Assembly (NCBI GenBank): GCA_947594835.1
Contig: CANQEH010000001.1
Location: forward strand, 62,001 to 126,000
Length of the DNA: 64,000 bases
Source: an uncultured Acetatifactor sp.
GTDB taxonomy: Bacteria > Bacillota > Clostridia > Lachnospirales > Lachnospiraceae
Reading direction: 5' to 3'
Part shown: positions 45,958-56,611 of the stretch, in pieces
How the letters are laid out: each line of letters starts with the position of its first letter
How positions within the stretch are numbered: the first letter of the stretch is position 1
Program-made: the position numbers and the translations under genes
The notes under the pieces: model-generated
The model's input: the letters and a program-made list of their open reading frames with translations, nothing else
Told to the model about the DNA's origin: nothing
Databases searched by the model: none

Positions 45958-46809
45958 ATGGCAGAAATCATCAAAGCGATCCTCTACGGCATTGTGGAGG
46001 GAATTACCGAATGGCTGCCCATCAGCAGCACGGGTCATCTGATCCTGGTGGAGCAGCTGATTCCCTTTCAGCAGACCAGCGAGGGATTTTTTGATATGTT
46101 CGATGTGGTCATCCAGCTGGGGGCGATTCTGGCGGTGGTGCTCTTGTTCTGGAAGCAGATCTGGCCCTTTGCGCTGACGGAAAAATCGCGTCGGGGGCAG
46201 ACCGGCATTCAGGCATATTTCAAAAAGGATATCTGGGTGCTGTGGTTTAAGATTCTGGTGTCCTGTGTGCCGGCAGCCGTGATCGGCGTGCTGTTTGACG
46301 ACGTGTTTGACAAATACTTTTACAATCCGGTCAGCGTATCCATTGCATTGATCCTCTTTGGCGTGGCGTTTCTGGTCGTCGAAAACTGGAATAAGGGCAG
46401 ACGGCCAAAAGTGACAAAACTGTCGCAAATCACTTACCAGACGGCGCTTCTGATCGGCATTTTCCAGGTGATCGCAGCGGTCTTTCCCGGTACCTCCCGC
46501 TCCGGCGCAACCATTGTGGGCGCGCTGCTGCTGGGCGTTTCCAGAACGGTTGCGGCAGAGTACACCTTCTTTCTGGCCATTCCGGTTATGTTCGGCGCAA
46601 GCCTCTTGAAGGTGGTCAAATTCGGAGCGGTCTTTACCTCCATGGAGCTGGCCCTTCTTTTGACCGGCATGGCGGTATCCTTTGTGGTATCCCTGTTTGT
46701 GCTGCGATTCCTGATGGGCTACATCAAGAAGCATGATTTCAAAGTGTTCGGCTGGTACCGCATCGCCCTGGGGATTGTGGTGCTGGTATATTTTGGGGTG
46801 GCCGGGTGA
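45958..46809 (+). CDS. uppP: Undecaprenyl-diphosphatase
   Basis: GIVEGITEWLPISSTGHLIL; FPGTSRSGATI. Confidence 0.96.
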   Translation: MAEIIKAILYGIVEGITEWLPISSTGHLILVEQLIPFQQTSEGFFDMFDVVIQLGAILAVVLLFWKQIWPFALTEKSRRGQTGIQAYFKKDIWVLWFKILVSCVPAAVIGVLFDDVFDKYFYNPVSVSIALILFGVAFLVVENWNKGRRPKVTKLSQITYQTALLIGIFQVIAAVFPGTSRSGATIVGALLLGVSRTVAAEYTFFLAIPVMFGASLLKVVKFGAVFTSMELALLLTGMAVSFVVSLFVLRFLMGYIKKHDFKVFGWYRIALGIVVLVYFGVAG

Positions 46810-46882
46810 GGCCGGGGCGGTTCAGACCCGATTCGTCAGGCTGGACGGCTGCAGATATTTGGCAAGTATAGAAGTTGGAGAG

Positions 46883-46911
46883 TTGACAATTTTTTTGAAA
46901 TGGAATAAACT
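46883..46911 (+). promoter_or_regulatory. Putative promoter
   Basis: TTGACA-17 nt-TAAACT. Confidence 0.55.
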
Positions 46912-46976
46912 GTTTTCTAACAAGTCCCATTTGGGCTTGTTGAGGAGTGAAAACTCGGAAACTCGTAGATCAAACG

Positions 46977-47414
46977 ATGAAATTGATCGGATGTGAGAAG
47001 GGAGAGATGGACATGGCAGCACCTAAGAAGGCGGGAAGGCCTGCGGCAAAGGCAGCAGAGGTAAAGACAGAGACCGCGGCACCCCAGGCAGAGATGATCC
47101 AGCCGGAAGCTGCGCCGGCGGCAGAAAAGAAGGAAACAGAAAAGAAAGCGGAGGCAAAGAAGCCCGCGGCAAAGAAGCCTGCGGCCAAGAGAGCCACTGT
47201 GAAGAAGGCAGAGCAGAAAACTGAGCTCCATGTGCAGTTTTCCGGCAAGTCTTATTCCCAGGAGGACCTGGTCAAGATGGCCCGGGACGTGTGGAAATAC
47301 GATCTGAAGCAGAAGGTGCGGGAGCTGGCAAGCATTGACCTGTATGTGAAGCCCGAGGAGAACATGGTTTACTATGTGATGAACCAGGAGTTTACCGGGA
47401 GCTTTTATATCTGA
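46977..47414 (+). CDS. DUF6465-like protein with histone-H1-like Lys/Ala/Pro-rich N-terminus
   Basis: AAPKKAGRPAAKAAEVK...KKPAAKKPAAKRATVKKAEQKTELHVQFSGKSYSQEDLVKMARDVWKYD. Confidence 0.65.
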   Translation: MKLIGCEKGEMDMAAPKKAGRPAAKAAEVKTETAAPQAEMIQPEAAPAAEKKETEKKAEAKKPAAKKPAAKRATVKKAEQKTELHVQFSGKSYSQEDLVKMARDVWKYDLKQKVRELASIDLYVKPEENMVYYVMNQEFTGSFYI

Positions 47415-47440
47415 GCCAGAACCGATATGGGAAAGCTGAA

Positions 47441-47475
47441 GGCGGCATGACATTTGTGTCATGCTGTCTTTTCTT
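47441..47475 (+). terminator. Terminator-like hairpin
   Basis: gcatgaca-tttg-tgtcatgc followed by a T-rich run. Confidence 0.65.
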
Positions 47476-47550
47476 TTTGTGCAGGAGGAAATAGTGTGAA
47501 AAATCACACTGATGTGCTGATTGTTTCACAAAACGAACTTTGTCCGTTTG

Positions 47551-47644
47551 GGAATTTGTGCCGGAGCGTCACAAATTCCCCTGATGGCAGATGAGAAATC
47601 GCATTCGCGAATTTCTCATCGCCCCGTCGCGTAAAACGCTCCGG
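47551..47644 (+). promoter_or_regulatory. Structured 5' leader: perfect 11-bp hairpin whose 9-nt loop pairs with 47636-47644, plus intervening hairpin
   Basis: gggaatttgtg[ccggagcgt]cacaaattccc ... gatgagaaatcgc/gcgaatttctcatc ... acgctccgg, 13 nt before the start codon. Confidence 0.6.
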
Positions 47645-47656
47645 AATGAGGTTAAT

Positions 47657-48373
47657 ATGAAAAAACCCATCGTGGGGGTCATCCCATTGTATGACGACGA
47701 AAGAGAAAGTATCTGGATGCTGCCGGGATATCTGGAGGGCCTGGCGGAAGCGGGCGCCATTCCGGTTATCCTTCCCATGCGGCTCACCTCGGGGGAGATG
47801 GCACAGTTAGACGGGATGCTGGACGGCTATCTCTTGACAGGAGGGCACGACGTAAACCCCGGGCTGTACGGGGAGGTGGCATCGCCGCAGTGCGGGGCGC
47901 CCTGCGACGCCCGGGACAGGCTGGAGCGGGCCGTCTATGAAAAGGCCTGCGAAAAAGATAAGCCTGTGCTGGGGATCTGCAGGGGGCTCCAGTTTATCAA
48001 TGTGCTGCACGGGGGCACGCTGTATCAGGATCTGCCCACCCAGTACCAGGGCGGGGTCTGCCTGGAGCACCGTATGCCGCCGCCCTATGACCGGGGGATC
48101 CATGCGGTGCAGCTGGAAAAAGAAAGCCCGCTGTACCGGCTGCTTGGACAGGAGAGCCTATTGGTGAACAGCTATCACCACCAGGCGGTCAAAGACCTGG
48201 GGGAGGGCCTTGAGGTGATGGCGCGGGCGCAGGACGGGCTGATAGAGGGCGTCTATCGGAGAGACAAGCGCTTTGTCTGGGGCGTCCAATGGCACCCGGA
48301 ATTCAGTTACAAAAAGGAGGAAAGCCAGCGGAAGATTTTTGAGGCCTTTGTAAAGGCTTGTGTTTTAGAATAA
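47657..48373 (+). CDS. Gamma-glutamyl-gamma-aminobutyrate hydrolase family (class I glutamine amidotransferase-like)
   Basis: LTGGHDVNPGLYGE; VLGICRGLQFINVLHGGTLYQD; GVQWHPEFSYK. Confidence 0.93.
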   Translation: MKKPIVGVIPLYDDERESIWMLPGYLEGLAEAGAIPVILPMRLTSGEMAQLDGMLDGYLLTGGHDVNPGLYGEVASPQCGAPCDARDRLERAVYEKACEKDKPVLGICRGLQFINVLHGGTLYQDLPTQYQGGVCLEHRMPPPYDRGIHAVQLEKESPLYRLLGQESLLVNSYHHQAVKDLGEGLEVMARAQDGLIEGVYRRDKRFVWGVQWHPEFSYKKEESQRKIFEAFVKACVLE

Positions 48374-48400
48374 TTTTAGAATTTATTTTTTACAAAGCAG

Positions 48401-48429
48401 TTGACAATAAATTGGGTAAGTGATATTTT
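48401..48429 (+). promoter_or_regulatory. Promoter of hrcA operon
   Basis: TTGACA-17 nt-TATTTT. Confidence 0.7.
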
Positions 48430-48441
48430 ATGGGTAACAAA

Positions 48442-48468
48442 TTAGCACTCTCTTTTGATGAGTGCTAA
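48442..48468. promoter_or_regulatory. CIRCE element (HrcA operator)
   Basis: TTAGCACTC-N9-GAGTGCTAA, exact consensus. Confidence 0.98.
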
Positions 48469-48492
48469 CAATCGAGAAGGGAGACGCCGGGA

Positions 48493-49527
48493 ATGGAGTT
48501 GGATGAACGCAAAAAGAAAATCCTGCAGGCGGTTATCCGCAACTACCTGGAAACGGGAGAGCCGGTTGGCAGCAGAACCATTTCAAAAGATTCCAGCCTG
48601 AACTTAAGTTCCGCGACAATCCGGAACGAAATGGCGGATCTGGAGGAGATGGGATATATTCTCCAGCCCCACACTTCCGCGGGCAGAATCCCTTCGGACA
48701 AAGGCTACCGGCTCTATGTGGACGCGATGATGGCGGAGAAGGAGCGGGAAGTGGTAGAGATGAAGGAGATGCTGGTGGAGCGTCAGGACAAGATGGAAAC
48801 GCTCTTAAAGCAGGTGGCCAGGGTGCTGGCGCAGAATACCCAGTACGCGACCATGATCTCCGCGCCCCACGCCAAGCGCAATAAGCTGAAGTTTATCCAG
48901 CTTTCCCGGGTAGACGCCAAACAGATCCTGGCAGTCATCGTCGTCGAAGGGAATATGATCAAAAACAGTATCCTTTCGGTGGATGCGGAGCTGGACGATG
49001 AGACGCTCCTGAAGCTGAACATCCTCTTAAACTCCAATTTAAACGGCCTGTGCATCGACGAGATCAATCTGGGCATGATATCCCTGCTCAAGCAGCAGGC
49101 GGGCATTCACAGCGACATTGTGGGCGGCGTCATCGACGCGGTGGCGGAGTCCATCCGGGCAGACGAGGATCTGAAGATTTACACCAGCGGCACCAACAAC
49201 ATTTTCAGGTATCCGGAGCTGGCAGACCAGCAGAAAGCCAGCGAGCTGATCAATACATTTGAAGAGAAACAGATGCTGGGCGAACTGCTGCAGGACTCCG
49301 GCCAGGATCCGGACAGCACGGGCATCCAGGTGTACATCGGGGCGGAGACCCAGGTGCAGAGCATGAAAGACTGCAGCGTGGTGACGGCCACCTATGAACT
49401 GGGCGATGGGATGAAAGGGACGATCGGCATCGTAGGCCCCAAGCGGATGGATTACGACAAGGTGATCGGGACGCTTCGGACGATACAGACACAGCTGGAT
49501 GAGCTGTACCGGGATGACAAAAATTAG
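48493..49527 (+). CDS. hrcA: Heat-inducible transcriptional repressor HrcA
   Basis: ILQAVIRNYLETGEPVGSRTIS...SSATIRNEMADLEEMGYI. Confidence 0.97.
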   Translation: MELDERKKKILQAVIRNYLETGEPVGSRTISKDSSLNLSSATIRNEMADLEEMGYILQPHTSAGRIPSDKGYRLYVDAMMAEKEREVVEMKEMLVERQDKMETLLKQVARVLAQNTQYATMISAPHAKRNKLKFIQLSRVDAKQILAVIVVEGNMIKNSILSVDAELDDETLLKLNILLNSNLNGLCIDEINLGMISLLKQQAGIHSDIVGGVIDAVAESIRADEDLKIYTSGTNNIFRYPELADQQKASELINTFEEKQMLGELLQDSGQDPDSTGIQVYIGAETQVQSMKDCSVVTATYELGDGMKGTIGIVGPKRMDYDKVIGTLRTIQTQLDELYRDDKN

Positions 49528-49559
49528 CGCTGGGAAGAAGCAGAGAAAGGACTGAGCGT

Positions 49560-50255
49560 ATGGTGGAGCAGGAGAAGAAGATTTCTGAGGAGACGATCCC
49601 CGGGACGGAGGAAACTCCAGAAAAGGATGCAGAGGAGGCAGCAGAAGCCACAAAAGCGGGAGCGCAGGATGCAGATGCGCAGGAAGCGCAGGACATTTCC
49701 CAGGAGGCAGGGGAAGACGGCGGACAGCCGGAGGAAGACCCTGCAGGAGAGGAGGACGCAAAGAGCTGGTATGAGAAGCGGGCGGAAAAAAAGCAGGCAA
49801 AGCTGAATAAGAAAGAGGAACTTTTCAAAGAGCAGATCGCCCAGCTGGAAGACCGGGTAAAGCGCCAGATGGCCGAGTTTGAAAACTTCCGCAAGCGCAC
49901 GGAGCGGGAGAAACAGGCCATGTTTGAGACGGGCGCAAAGAGTGTGATCGAGAAGATACTTCCCGTGGTGGACAATTTTGAGAGAGGTCTGGCCACGGTG
50001 GCAGAGGAAGATAAGGAAGACCCTTTTGTGGACGGCATGAACCGGGTATACAAACAGCTCCTGACAGAGCTGGACAATATCGGTGTAAAGCCCATCCAGG
50101 CGGTGGGGCAGGAATTTGACCCCGGCAAGCACAATGCGGTGATGCAGGTCGCCACCGAGGAATACCCTTCCGGAGTGGTGGCTCAGGAGCTGCAAAAAGG
50201 TTATACTTACAGAGATGCGGTGGTACGGCACAGTATGGTGGCTGTGGCAGAGTAG
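49560..50255 (+). CDS. grpE: Nucleotide exchange factor GrpE
   Basis: DRVKRQMAEFENFRKRTEREKQ...DNFERGLA...GYTYRDAVVRHSMVAVAE. Confidence 0.96.
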   Translation: MVEQEKKISEETIPGTEETPEKDAEEAAEATKAGAQDADAQEAQDISQEAGEDGGQPEEDPAGEEDAKSWYEKRAEKKQAKLNKKEELFKEQIAQLEDRVKRQMAEFENFRKRTEREKQAMFETGAKSVIEKILPVVDNFERGLATVAEEDKEDPFVDGMNRVYKQLLTELDNIGVKPIQAVGQEFDPGKHNAVMQVATEEYPSGVVAQELQKGYTYRDAVVRHSMVAVAE

Positions 50256-50312
50256 CCATACCTGCGGTGACATAGATATGAAATCAAAATAAAACAGTAG
50301 GAGGGCATAAAC

Positions 50313-52184
50313 ATGAGCAAGATTATTGGTATTGACCTGGGGACGACAAACAGCTGCGTAGCTGTTATGGAGGGCGGCAAGCCCACGGTGATCGCAAACG
50401 CTGAAGGCGCAAGAACCACACCTTCCGTGGTTGCATTTACGAAGACCGGCGAGAGGCTGGTCGGCGAGCCTGCAAAGCGGCAGGCGGTGACCAATGCGGA
50501 GAAGACCATCTCTTCCATCAAGCGGGATATGGGTACGGACAGAGGCCGCACCATCGACGGCAAAAAGTACTCCCCCCAGCAGATTTCCGCGATGATCCTG
50601 CAGAAGCTGAAAGCCGACGCAGAGAGCTATCTGGGAGAAAAGGTGACGGAGGCTGTCATCACGGTGCCTGCATATTTCAACGACGCACAGCGTCAGGCAA
50701 CCAAGGACGCCGGCAAGATTGCGGGCCTGGATGTAAAGCGCATCATCAATGAGCCCACCGCCGCAGCGCTGGCTTACGGCCTGGACAATGAAAAAGAGCA
50801 GAACATCATGGTATACGACTTAGGCGGCGGTACCTTCGACGTGTCCATCATTGAGATCGGCGACGGCATTATCTCCGTTCTGGCCACCAACGGCGACACG
50901 CATCTGGGCGGCGACGACTTTGACGAGAAGATCATCCAGTGGATGCTGTCTGAGTTTAAGAAGGCGGAAGGCGTAGATCTGTCCGGCGATAAGATGGCGA
51001 TGCAGAGGTTGAAAGAGGCAGCTGAGAAGGCGAAGAAAGAGCTGTCCAGCGCCATGACCACCAATATCAACCTGCCTTTCATCACCGCTACCTCGGAGGG
51101 CCCGAAACATTTTGACATGAATCTGACCCGCGCACAGTTTGACGAGCTGACCAGAGACCTGGTAGACAAGACCGCCATTCCCGTGCAGAACGCCATGAAG
51201 GATGCCGGGCTGACCAATGCGGATCTCGGACAGGTGCTTCTGGTGGGCGGTTCCACCCGTATCCCTGCCGTGCAGGAGAAGGTAAGGCAGCTCACCGGCA
51301 AGGAGCCCAGCAAGTCCTTAAATCCCGACGAGTGCGTGGCCATCGGCGCTTCCGTACAAGGCGGCAAGCTGGCAGGCGACGCGGGCGCAGGCGAAATCCT
51401 GCTTCTGGATGTGACGCCCCTGTCCCTGTCCATTGAGACCATGGGCGGCGTAGCGACCAGACTGATCGAGAGAAATACCACGATCCCCACCAAAAAGAGC
51501 CAGGTGTTCTCCACCGCAGCCGACAACCAGACCGCTGTGGACATCAACGTGGTACAGGGTGAGAGACAGTTTGCAAGGGACAACAAGTCCCTCGGACAAT
51601 TCCGTCTGGATGGGATCCCTCCCGCAAGGAGAGGCGTGCCTCAGATCGAGGTTACCTTTGATATTGATGCAAACGGCATTGTGAACGTGTCCGCAAAGGA
51701 TCTTGGCACCGGGAAAGAACAGCACATCACCATCACCGCAGGCTCCAATATGTCCGATGAGGATATCGAGAGAGCGGTGAAGGAAGCGGCAGAGTTTGAG
51801 GCCCAGGACAAGAAGCGCAAGGAGGCTGTGGAAACCAGAAATGACGCAGATTCCTTCGTGTTCCAGACCGAGAAGGCCCTGGAGGAAGTGGGCGACAAGA
51901 TCAGCGACAGCGACAAGGCTGGCGTGCAGGCTGATCTGGATGCGGTGAAGGCGATTCTGGAGAGAACCAAGGATCAGGAGATGAGCGACAGCGACATCGA
52001 CGAGCTGAAGGCCGCAAAGGAAAAGCTGACAAACAGCACCCAGAGCCTGTTCACCAGGATGTATGAGAATATGCAGCAGGCACAGGGAGCGGCAGGCCCC
52101 GGCCCCGACATGGGCGGCGCGGCAGGAGCAGCTTCCGACACGGCAAATGACGACGTGATCGACGGGGATTACCGGGAAGTCTGA
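50313..52184 (+). CDS. dnaK: Molecular chaperone DnaK
   Basis: [46 protein letters not shown]. Confidence 0.99.
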   Translation: MSKIIGIDLGTTNSCVAVMEGGKPTVIANAEGARTTPSVVAFTKTGERLVGEPAKRQAVTNAEKTISSIKRDMGTDRGRTIDGKKYSPQQISAMILQKLKADAESYLGEKVTEAVITVPAYFNDAQRQATKDAGKIAGLDVKRIINEPTAAALAYGLDNEKEQNIMVYDLGGGTFDVSIIEIGDGIISVLATNGDTHLGGDDFDEKIIQWMLSEFKKAEGVDLSGDKMAMQRLKEAAEKAKKELSSAMTTNINLPFITATSEGPKHFDMNLTRAQFDELTRDLVDKTAIPVQNAMKDAGLTNADLGQVLLVGGSTRIPAVQEKVRQLTGKEPSKSLNPDECVAIGASVQGGKLAGDAGAGEILLLDVTPLSLSIETMGGVATRLIERNTTIPTKKSQVFSTAADNQTAVDINVVQGERQFARDNKSLGQFRLDGIPPARRGVPQIEVTFDIDANGIVNVSAKDLGTGKEQHITITAGSNMSDEDIERAVKEAAEFEAQDKKRKEAVETRNDADSFVFQTEKALEEVGDKISDSDKAGVQADLDAVKAILERTKDQEMSDSDIDELKAAKEKLTNSTQSLFTRMYENMQQAQGAAGPGPDMGGAAGAASDTANDDVIDGDYREV

Positions 52185-52249
52185 GTGCGTCAGATAAAAG
52201 TGTTGAATCTGTCTGCAAAATATGATAGGTTAACTTAGAGGTGCATAAT

Positions 52250-53425
52250 ATGGCAGAGCAGAAGCGGGATTATTACGAAGTCCTAGGCATTGACAAAAAT
52301 GCGGATGATGCCGCAATCAAAAAAGCATATCGGACCTTGGCGAAGAAGTATCATCCCGACGTGAATCCCGGGGATGCGGAGGCGGAAAAAAAGTTTAAGG
52401 AGGCTTCGGAGGCTTACGCTGTTTTAAGCGATCCGGAAAAGAGGCGTCAATATGACCAGTTTGGCCATGCAGCCTTTGACGGCGGCGCGGGCGCAGGAGG
52501 ATTCGATTTCAGCGGGGCGGACTTTGGAGATATCTTCGGAGATATTTTTGGAGATCTGTTTGGCGCGGGCCGCAGCGCAAGCCGCGGCCGCAGCAGCGGG
52601 CCCATGAAGGGAGCCAATCTGCGCACCAGCGTGCGGATCACCTTTGAGGAGGCGGTCTTTGGCTGTAAAAAAGAGATTGAGCTGACCGTGAAGGAGACTT
52701 GTAAGACCTGTAACGGCACCGGCGCAAGGCCGGGAACCAGCCCGGAGACCTGCAGTAAGTGCGGCGGGAAAGGGCAGGTGGTCTTTACCCAGCAGTCCTT
52801 TTTTGGGACGGTGCGGAATGTGCAGACCTGCCCGGACTGCCAGGGCAGCGGCAAAGTCATCCGGGACAAATGTCTGGAGTGCCACGGAAGCGGCTATATC
52901 CCTATGAAGAAGCGCTACTCGGTGGATATCCCGGCGGGCATTGACAACGGCCAGTCCACCCGTATGCCGGGGCTGGGCGAGCCCGGCATCAATGGAGGGC
53001 CCAGGGGCGACGTGCTGATCGAGGTGATCGTGGGCCGTCATCCCATCTTCCAGCGGCAGGATTACGATATTTATTCCACCGTGCCCATGTCCTTTGCGGT
53101 GGCGGCCCTGGGCGGTGAGATTCTGATCGACACCGTGGACGGAAAGGTCATCTACGACGTGAAGCCGGGGACACAGACCGATACCCGGGTCCGGCTGCGC
53201 GGGAAAGGCGTTCCCTCCTGGCGCAACAAGGATGTGCGGGGAGACCATTATGTGACGCTTGTGGTGCAGGTGCCCGACAAGATAAAGCCCGAGGCGAGAG
53301 AACTGTTAAAACAGTTTGACGAAATGACAGGGGATACTTTGAATCTGGCAAAAAACGCAGCCTCCCAGGAGAGCGGGGACGGGAAGGATCCAAAGGACAG
53401 TAAGAAAAAGAAGTTCTGGAAATAA
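52250..53425 (+). CDS. dnaJ: Molecular chaperone DnaJ
   Basis: J domain with HPD; four CXXCXGXG zinc-finger repeats. Confidence 0.98.
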   Translation: MAEQKRDYYEVLGIDKNADDAAIKKAYRTLAKKYHPDVNPGDAEAEKKFKEASEAYAVLSDPEKRRQYDQFGHAAFDGGAGAGGFDFSGADFGDIFGDIFGDLFGAGRSASRGRSSGPMKGANLRTSVRITFEEAVFGCKKEIELTVKETCKTCNGTGARPGTSPETCSKCGGKGQVVFTQQSFFGTVRNVQTCPDCQGSGKVIRDKCLECHGSGYIPMKKRYSVDIPAGIDNGQSTRMPGLGEPGINGGPRGDVLIEVIVGRHPIFQRQDYDIYSTVPMSFAVAALGGEILIDTVDGKVIYDVKPGTQTDTRVRLRGKGVPSWRNKDVRGDHYVTLVVQVPDKIKPEARELLKQFDEMTGDTLNLAKNAASQESGDGKDPKDSKKKKFWK

Positions 53426-53566
53426 GGATATGGCGTGTTTGCGTGTAAGAAGGATTGCTGTTGTCCGGCAATCCTTTTTCCCATACAGCCGGTGGACAGG
53501 CGCCAAAGGGATGCCAGAGAATCCAAGCCGCCTGGAGAAAGAGAAGGACGGAAAGGGACAACCAAT

Positions 53567-54556
53567 ATGAAATGGGTGAAATTTCGGATCAAAACCACCG
53601 TGGAAGCGGAAGATATCATCATCAGCACCCTCTACGACATCGGCCTGGAGGGAGCCCAGATTGAGGACAAGGTGCCCCTGACGGCCCTGGAAAAGGAGCA
53701 GATGTTTGTGGACATCCTGCCGGAAGAGCCGGAGGACGACGGGGTCGCTTACCTAAGCTTTTTCGTGGAGGAGAGAGAGGATGGCCGCCTGGAAGTGATG
53801 GGAGAGGCGGTGGACAGGGAGGCGCTTCTTGACAGGATCCGGGAGGAGCTGGACGGGCTGCGGGAATTCTGCGATATTGGCGCTGGCACGGTGGCAGTGG
53901 ACGAGACGGAAGACATCGACTGGATCAACAACTGGAAGGAGTTTTTCCACCAGTTTTATATTGACGACATCCTGGTGATCCCCTCCTGGGAAGAAGTAAA
54001 GGAACAGGACAATGAGAAAATAGTGCTACATATTGACCCGGGAACTGCTTTTGGCACGGGGATGCACGAGACCACACAGCTTTGCATCCGGCAGCTTAGA
54101 AAGTATGTCACGCCAAAGACCAGACTTTTGGACGTGGGGACGGGGAGCGGGATCCTGGCGATCCTGTCGTTAAAGTTCGGGGCAAAGCACGCGGTGGGGA
54201 CGGATCTGGATGTGTGCGCCGTGGAAGCGGTGGCTCAAAACTGCGAGGCAAACGGCATTGCTCCGGAAAAATTTGAACTGCTGATCGGAAACATCATTTC
54301 CGACAGGCAGATACAGGATCAGGTGGGGTACGGATGCTATGACGTCGTGGTGGCAAATATCCTGGCGGACGTGCTGGTGCCGCTAACCCCGGTCATCGTG
54401 AATCAGCTGAAGCCGGGCGGGATTTATATCACTTCCGGCATTATCGACAACAAGGAAGAAACGGTGGCGGAAGCCGTAAGGGCAGCCGGTCTGACGGTGG
54501 TTGAGGTGACGCATCAGGGCGAGTGGGTGAGCATTACGGCCAGAAAGGATGATTGA
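53567..54556 (+). CDS. prmA: Ribosomal protein L11 methyltransferase
   Basis: LHIDPGTAFGTGMHETTQLCIRQL; LLDVGTGSGILAI. Confidence 0.95.
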   Translation: MKWVKFRIKTTVEAEDIIISTLYDIGLEGAQIEDKVPLTALEKEQMFVDILPEEPEDDGVAYLSFFVEEREDGRLEVMGEAVDREALLDRIREELDGLREFCDIGAGTVAVDETEDIDWINNWKEFFHQFYIDDILVIPSWEEVKEQDNEKIVLHIDPGTAFGTGMHETTQLCIRQLRKYVTPKTRLLDVGTGSGILAILSLKFGAKHAVGTDLDVCAVEAVAQNCEANGIAPEKFELLIGNIISDRQIQDQVGYGCYDVVVANILADVLVPLTPVIVNQLKPGGIYITSGIIDNKEETVAEAVRAAGLTVVEVTHQGEWVSITARKDD

Positions 54557-54570
54557 GAGGAGCCGACCGT

Positions 54571-55317
54571 ATGTTTCAGTTTTTTGTAGAGCCGACGCAG
54601 ATCAATTTAAACGACAATACTGTCATAATAACGGGAAGCGACGTAAACCACATGAAGAATGTGCTCCGCATGACGCCCGGCCAGGAGATCGCAGTCAAAA
54701 GCGGTGTGGACGAAAAGGAATACCGCTGCGGGATCGTGGCGATGGAGCAGGAACGGATCGTGTGCGAGCTGCGTTTTGTCAAAGAAGCAGACGTGGAACT
54801 GCCGGCACAGGTTTATCTGTTCCAGAGTCTCCCCAAAGCGGACAAGATGGAACTGATTGTACAGAAAGCCGTGGAATTGGGGGTGCATCAGATCATCCCG
54901 GTAGAGGCAAAGCGGTGCGTGGTAAAGCTGGATGGGAAGAAAGCGGAAGCCAAGGCAGCCAGATGGCAGGGGATTGCCCAGGCCGCAGCCAAGCAGAGCA
55001 AACGGGGCAGAATCCCGCAGGTCGCCGCGCTGCACAGCTTTTCCCGGGCGGTGAAGATGGCATCTGACATGGATGTCAGAATAATCCCTTATGAGCTGGC
55101 CCAGGATATGGCAAAGACCAAAGCGCTGTTTGAGGCCATGAAGCCGGGGCAGCGCATCGCTGTCCTGATCGGCCCCGAAGGGGGATTTGCGCAGGAGGAG
55201 ATAGAGGAAGCTGTGGGAGCAGGGATTACGCCGGTTACGCTGGGGCGGCGCATTCTGCGCACGGAGACGGCGGGAATGACCGTGCTCTCCTGGATCATGT
55301 ACCAGCTGGAGACATAA
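54571..55317 (+). CDS. rsmE: 16S rRNA (uracil1498-N3)-methyltransferase
   Basis: GSDVNHMKNVLRM; LIGPEGGFAQEEIE; LGRRILRTETAG. Confidence 0.95.
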   Translation: MFQFFVEPTQINLNDNTVIITGSDVNHMKNVLRMTPGQEIAVKSGVDEKEYRCGIVAMEQERIVCELRFVKEADVELPAQVYLFQSLPKADKMELIVQKAVELGVHQIIPVEAKRCVVKLDGKKAEAKAARWQGIAQAAAKQSKRGRIPQVAALHSFSRAVKMASDMDVRIIPYELAQDMAKTKALFEAMKPGQRIAVLIGPEGGFAQEEIEEAVGAGITPVTLGRRILRTETAGMTVLSWIMYQLET

Positions 55318-55412
55318 AGGGCTTTCACAAGACGACAAACATTGACAAGGACATCGGTTCCTGCATATGCTATCAGTAAGTCAGAGGAAAGAGCCGCAGT
55401 ATGGAGGCGATC

Positions 55413-56582
55413 ATGGAAGTATATTTGGACAATTCCGCCACCACCCGGGTACTGCCCCAGGTGGCGGAGTTCATGACAAAAATCATGTGCGAAGATTACG
55501 GCAATCCCTCCAGCCTGCATATCAAGGGCGTGCAGGCTGAGCAATATCTGCGCTATGCCAGAGAAACTTTTGCAAGGATATTAAAGGGAAAGGAAAAAGA
55601 AATCATTTTCACGTCGGGCGGGACAGAGTCCGACAATATGGCGCTGATCGGAGGCGCTTTTGCCAACAGGAGACAGGGGAACCACCTGATCACCACGCAG
55701 ATTGAGCACCCGGCGGTGATGCAGACGATGCGCTATCTGGAAACCCAGGGGTTCCGGGTTACCTATCTGCCGGTAGACCGCCTGGGAAGGATCTCCCTGG
55801 ATGACCTGCAGAGGGCAGTCAGCCAGGAAACCATCTTGGTATCTGTGATGTATGCGAACAACGAGATCGGATCTCTGCAGCCGGTTCAGGAGGCGGGGGC
55901 GCTGATTAAGCGGATGAACCCCGGTATTTTGTTTCATGTGGACGGGGTGCAGGGGTTTGGAAAGGCAAAAATCTATCCGCAGAAGATGGGAATCGACCTG
56001 CTGTCCATCAGCGGCCATAAGATCCACGGACCCAAGGGCGTGGGTGTTTTATATGTGAGGGAAGGGGTAAAGCTTCAGCCCCTCCTGCACGGGGGCGGGC
56101 AGCAGATGAACCTGCGCTCCGGCACCGACAATGTGCCCGGGGCCGCCGGGATGGCAAAGGCGGCGGAACTTTTGTATGCCCATTACGACGAAGATCTGGA
56201 GCAGCTGCGAAACTGCAAGGAACATTTTATCAAAGGTCTGGAACAGCTGGACGGGGTTACCGTGAACGGGCTGCCTGCGGGGGACTGGACGGGGGCAGAA
56301 ACCGCTCCCCACATTGTCAGCGTTTCCGTGGCGGGAGTCCGCAGCGAGGTACTGCTCCACGCCCTGGAGGAGCAGGGGATTTATGTGTCGGCAGGAAGCG
56401 CCTGCTCCGCAAGAAAGCCGCAGCCCTCCGCCACCCTGCGCGCCATGGGGGTGGAAAACGCCCTGCTTGAGTCTGCCATCCGCTTCAGCTTTTCCGTGTA
56501 CACCACGATGGAAGAAATAGACTATACATTACAGGCATTATATGATAAAATTCCTATGCTGCGCAGATACACCAGGCGGTGA
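55413..56582 (+). CDS. Cysteine desulfurase (NifS/IscS-like)
   Basis: MEVYLDNSATTRVLP; ISGHKIHGPKGVGVLYVR; SAGSACSA. Confidence 0.95.
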   Translation: MEVYLDNSATTRVLPQVAEFMTKIMCEDYGNPSSLHIKGVQAEQYLRYARETFARILKGKEKEIIFTSGGTESDNMALIGGAFANRRQGNHLITTQIEHPAVMQTMRYLETQGFRVTYLPVDRLGRISLDDLQRAVSQETILVSVMYANNEIGSLQPVQEAGALIKRMNPGILFHVDGVQGFGKAKIYPQKMGIDLLSISGHKIHGPKGVGVLYVREGVKLQPLLHGGGQQMNLRSGTDNVPGAAGMAKAAELLYAHYDEDLEQLRNCKEHFIKGLEQLDGVTVNGLPAGDWTGAETAPHIVSVSVAGVRSEVLLHALEEQGIYVSAGSACSARKPQPSATLRAMGVENALLESAIRFSFSVYTTMEEIDYTLQALYDKIPMLRRYTRR

Positions 56583-56611
56583 CCGCAAAGTTTCGGTTGA
56601 AAGAGGTATTT

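Noticed and set aside
45490-46734. 414-aa minus-strand ORF opposite patatin/uppP
   Set aside because: Antisense to conserved genes; no coherent family resemblance.
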